Positions 13,177 through 15,369 of a DNA stretch of 15,369 nucleotides are shown in pieces. Location: the NCBI GenBank assembly GCA_014796735.1, contig JAAVIG010000045.1:1-15369 (forward strand), read 5' to 3'. The notes under the pieces were generated by a model. That model was given only the letters and a program-made list of their open reading frames with translations. It searched no databases and had not been told where the DNA came from. This DNA is from Oscillospiraceae bacterium. Its GTDB lineage: Bacteria > Bacillota > Clostridia > Oscillospirales > Ruminococcaceae. Every line of letters starts with the position of its first letter. Position 1 is the first letter of the stretch. Both the position numbers and the translations under genes were made by a program.

Positions 13177-13541
13177 TCAAACTCCCTCCTCCCATAAGAC
13201 AAAAGGTAGTTTATAAATCCGTCCAGCCTCTGTTCGGGCGTCAAGCTCCCGTCGCCCACCGCAAACACGGTATTAACATCACCGACCTGTATCTGCTTTA
13301 CGGCATAATCAAGGTCAAGCCCCGCAATATCCTGCGCCGAAAAAGCCTTCTTAGCCGTCAAAAACTCCCCCACCGCCATATCCACGGCGATATTCACAAG
13401 TCCCTCCGGCACCTTCGACACATTACATTCGTTTTTGACTGTATTTACAGCCTTCTCGACCGCAAAATCCAGCAAACCCTTATCCTCGGACTTAATCTTA
13501 TATCCAAAGCTTTCCAGCCTTTTTACGGCAATATCAAGCAA
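13152..13541 (-). CDS. Head-tail connector-like protein (gp6/YqbG position)
   Basis: A 129-aa mostly helical protein directly after the major capsid gene. It contains the SFGYKIKSEDKGLLDFAVEK helix pair, NVSKVPEGLVNIAVDMAVGE and the C-terminal RLDGFINYLLSYGRREFDCYR, a pattern typical of the small helical head-tail connector (gp6-like / YqbG-like) that docks on the portal. I chose the TTG at 13541 because AAGGGGGTG (matching AAGGAGGTG at 8 of 9 positions) lies 6 nt upstream; a GTG three codons earlier would overlap that site. An upstream extension to 13694 would run through the capsid gene and is not real. Confidence 0.82.
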   Translation of the reverse strand: MLDIAVKRLESFGYKIKSEDKGLLDFAVEKAVNTVKNECNVSKVPEGLVNIAVDMAVGEFLTAKKAFSAQDIAGLDLDYAVKQIQVGDVNTVFAVGDGSLTPEQRLDGFINYLLSYGRREFDCYRKIRW

Positions 13542-13554
13542 GAGGAACACCCCC

Positions 13555-14628
13555 TTATCCGAGGGAAATAATACGTGCGATTGCAATAGACTTATGCGAG
13601 ATCGCATTGTTTCCGTCGTTGATAATATTCCAGTTTTCGCCGTTTTTGAGGTCGGCATTGGAAGCCGAAGCGGTAAGGCTTGCGGGCTTTTCAAAGGAAA
13701 TACCGTCCACGCCGCAAATATAGCGGTCTCTCACATACAAAGTATCCTGTCCGCCGTTGGTCTTAGGGTCGCGGCTCATCTCATAAGGAACACTGTCGCC
13801 GATGTCGTCAAGCACAACAGCCCCCTTGCCCAAAACATAGGTAGTATACTTTGTCTGTGCCGCTTTACCTTCTCCCCCCGCGGTTTCCTCAACGGGCATG
13901 CTGTCGTCGATAAGCACGGTGCGTCCGTTCCACGAACCGATAGCCAAATCACGTGTAATACCGTCCTTGTCGGTATAGGTCAAATATTTCATCAACCTAA
14001 GATTTTCAAGATTGGTAGCAATCTCGCTGTGCATAATAACGAGGCTGAAAGCGGATTTGTTATCACCGCAGGCGTTCTGAATCGCCTTGTTAAGGGTATC
14101 TGCTCCCACCTTGTTATCATCGGCATTTTCGGAAATATCATAGGTATGCTTTTCCACAAATTCCTTAGCCGCCTTTGCCGCCGCCGTATTCCCCTTGGTA
14201 TTCATCGCAAAAACGCCCTCAAGGATAGCCAAAAGCATATTTTGCTTGACCTCCTGCTTGTAGTCGCCGATCTGCTGCGCCACGTTGTCCATAAAATCCA
14301 CACCCGCGGTAATATTCTTGCTGAAAGAACGCTCTGTCCAGCTATCCATACGGGAAGCGGTAACAAAGCCCTGTTCGTAGGTAGTGGTATTGGTGGCGGT
14401 AATATCGCTCACACCGTCATTATTCTGTGAAGTTGACCCGTCAATCCTTCCGAAATAGGGGATACGGGCATACAAGCTGCCTGTCTGACTGGACAAAGCC
14501 GCCTTTGCGTACTCGTTAGAGCCTACCGCCCCCGACTTAGCAAGCTCGTTTTTCTTTACATTGGGAATTCGGTTCACATACGCGCCGAACGCCTGGGGGT
14601 TAAAGCTTTTTGAATCAAATTTTGCCAT
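13555..14628 (-). CDS. Major capsid (coat) protein
   Basis: A 357-aa coat protein. The start MAKFDSKSFNPQAFGAYVNR, followed by GSLYARIPYFGRIDG, TYEQGFVTASRMDSWTERSF and ITAGVDFMDNVAQQIGDYKQ (residues about 109-128), is a pattern I know from major capsid proteins of clostridial myophages related to PBSX XkdG. Length and position just after the scaffold gene agree. I chose the ATG at 14628, about 11 nt after AAAGGA; an in-frame TTG at 14637 would put the site too close. It should form the icosahedral shell, so the locus encodes a full head and is not simply a headless tailocin. Confidence 0.88.
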   Translation of the reverse strand: MAKFDSKSFNPQAFGAYVNRIPNVKKNELAKSGAVGSNEYAKAALSSQTGSLYARIPYFGRIDGSTSQNNDGVSDITATNTTTYEQGFVTASRMDSWTERSFSKNITAGVDFMDNVAQQIGDYKQEVKQNMLLAILEGVFAMNTKGNTAAAKAAKEFVEKHTYDISENADDNKVGADTLNKAIQNACGDNKSAFSLVIMHSEIATNLENLRLMKYLTYTDKDGITRDLAIGSWNGRTVLIDDSMPVEETAGGEGKAAQTKYTTYVLGKGAVVLDDIGDSVPYEMSRDPKTNGGQDTLYVRDRYICGVDGISFEKPASLTASASNADLKNGENWNIINDGNNAISHKSIAIARIISLG

Positions 14629-14653
14629 AATTCGCAATTCCTTTCTTTGTTAG

Positions 14654-15250
14654 TTATTGGATTTTTGTATCAGGGTTCTGTGCCAGATACGCGGTCATTT
14701 CCGAATAAGTCATCTGAGAAAAATCGGTTTTACCGTTAGGCATAAAGTCACCGCTTGCAGCGGGCTGAAAACCTCTTAAAACAGGTGTGTTCACTTCCTT
14801 TTCGGCAAACATATAAGGGTCGGATTTTTTAACGGCGTTAATCTGTTCCTCCAAGCCGTCCACTTTACCGTCATCATCAAGCTTAAGCTTATCCGTATCA
14901 AACAAGCTCCTGACCGCCTTAACATTTTTTGCCCCCGCTGCCGCAAGGGCGGTTTCAACGGCATTATCAAGCCTAAGCTTTGCCATTTCCTTTTCATACG
15001 CTGCCTTATTGACCGAATTCTGCTGCTGCAAATCCTCAATCTGCTTTTTCAGCTCCGCGCTGTCGCCGCTTGATTTTTTCAAATCCTCAAGCTGCTTATC
15101 GCGGTCGACAACTGTCTGTTTTAAGGACTTATTTTCCTCATTGACCTCATTGAAGCGGGCTTTAGTAACATAATTCCCGTCGAGGGAATCCATGACCTTT
15201 TTCGCCTGTTCCTCCGACAACCCCATTACAATCAAATCTTCCTTGTTCAT
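14654..15250 (-). CDS. Phage scaffold protein (GP20-like)
   Basis: A 198-aa protein matching the GP20-like minor structural/scaffold family found just before the major capsid gene in many Firmicutes phages. It opens MNKEDLIVMGLSEEQAKKVM, then residues about 35-100 form a long charged coiled coil (NEENKSLKQTVVDRDKQLED, ELKKQIEDLQQQN), followed by ALAAAGAKNVKAVRSLFD near residue 105, which is typical, and a Pro/Gly-rich tail ending MTAYLAQNPDTKIQ. The ATG at 15250 is preceded by AAAGGA at about 10 nt. It should act as the internal scaffold guiding capsid assembly. Confidence 0.9.
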   Translation of the reverse strand: MNKEDLIVMGLSEEQAKKVMDSLDGNYVTKARFNEVNEENKSLKQTVVDRDKQLEDLKKSSGDSAELKKQIEDLQQQNSVNKAAYEKEMAKLRLDNAVETALAAAGAKNVKAVRSLFDTDKLKLDDDGKVDGLEEQINAVKKSDPYMFAEKEVNTPVLRGFQPAASGDFMPNGKTDFSQMTYSEMTAYLAQNPDTKIQ

Positions 15251-15353
15251 TTTGATACATTCCTTTCATTTCCGTTGTTTACCGTGGGTAACGAACCACG
15301 AATGAATCTTGTTCTTTACCGCCTGCAATGCTAAAAAGGCGAAATTTGGATAT

Positions 15354-15369
15354 AAAAAAGCACCTTGAT
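15354..15369 (-). terminator. Third copy of the terminator repeat, cut by window edge
   Basis: AAAAAAGCACCTTGAT at the right edge is the 3' arm plus U-tract (minus strand: UCAAGGUGC followed by UUUUUU) of a hairpin matching the two copies at 7429 and 9178. The other arm lies outside the window. It would end a transcript coming from upstream, about 100 bp before the scaffold gene. Confidence 0.65.

Noticed and set aside
15266..15369. Open minus-strand frame at the right edge ending ...HSWFVTHGKQRK
   Set aside because: It runs through the terminator hairpin arm, is cut by the window edge, and no start can be seen. It might be the end of a real gene or of a repeated sequence, but I cannot support it.

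Overview
The window is a stretch of the late (structural) region of a contractile-tailed prophage or phage-derived particle of the PBSX/skin-element type. The host is probably a low-to-mid GC Gram-positive bacterium, most likely a clostridial Ruminococcaceae/Oscillospiraceae-type organism. The evidence for this is the strong AGGAGG-like ribosome binding sites, frequent TTG/GTG starts, sigma-A promoters with TGn extended -10 boxes, and PBSX-like gene content. The species assignment is a guess.

All virion genes lie on the minus strand, so they are transcribed from high to low coordinates. The head module comes first: scaffold (14654-15250), major capsid protein (13555-14628), two small head-completion/connector genes (13152-13541, 12787-13176), an HK97 gp10-like protein (12317-12784) and a tail terminator-like protein (11862-12320). 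The tail follows: a 65-aa protein of unknown role, sheath (10249-11556), tube (9673-10155), tail assembly chaperone with a -1 frameshift extension (6772-7394), tape measure (4250-6760) and the baseplate/hub genes resembling XkdP, Q, R, S, T and a truncated XkdU (1-4249). Spacing is tight, with many 4-8 bp overlaps.

The order is interrupted between tube and chaperone by about 2.2 kb of accessory DNA (about 7430-9672) holding two unrelated toxin systems. The first is a MuF-domain protein with a C-terminal polymorphic-toxin-like domain (7761-9140), followed by a small overlapping gene that is the likely immunity protein (7534-7764). This pair is bracketed by near-identical Rho-independent terminators (7429-7463 and 9178-9210); a third copy begins at the right window edge. 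The second lies in the 9211-9660 gap: an apparent type I toxin-antitoxin locus. A 27-codon membrane peptide gene on the plus strand has a consensus promoter and converges on a shared 15-bp-stem terminator with an antisense RNA gene on the minus strand. That RNA has two consensus promoters. The predicted 5' end of each RNA begins at a segment complementary to a different part of the toxin mRNA (the start region, and codons 12-20). The toxin mRNA also shows an 8-nt 5'-3' complementarity typical of folded, inactive type I toxin messages.

Other features are a textbook A-AAA-AAC slippery site at the chaperone stop codon, two GC-rich multi-hairpin insertions in intergenic gaps (2014-2100 and 10174-10233), and a cluster of inverted/direct repeats ahead of the sheath operon segment (11789-11876).
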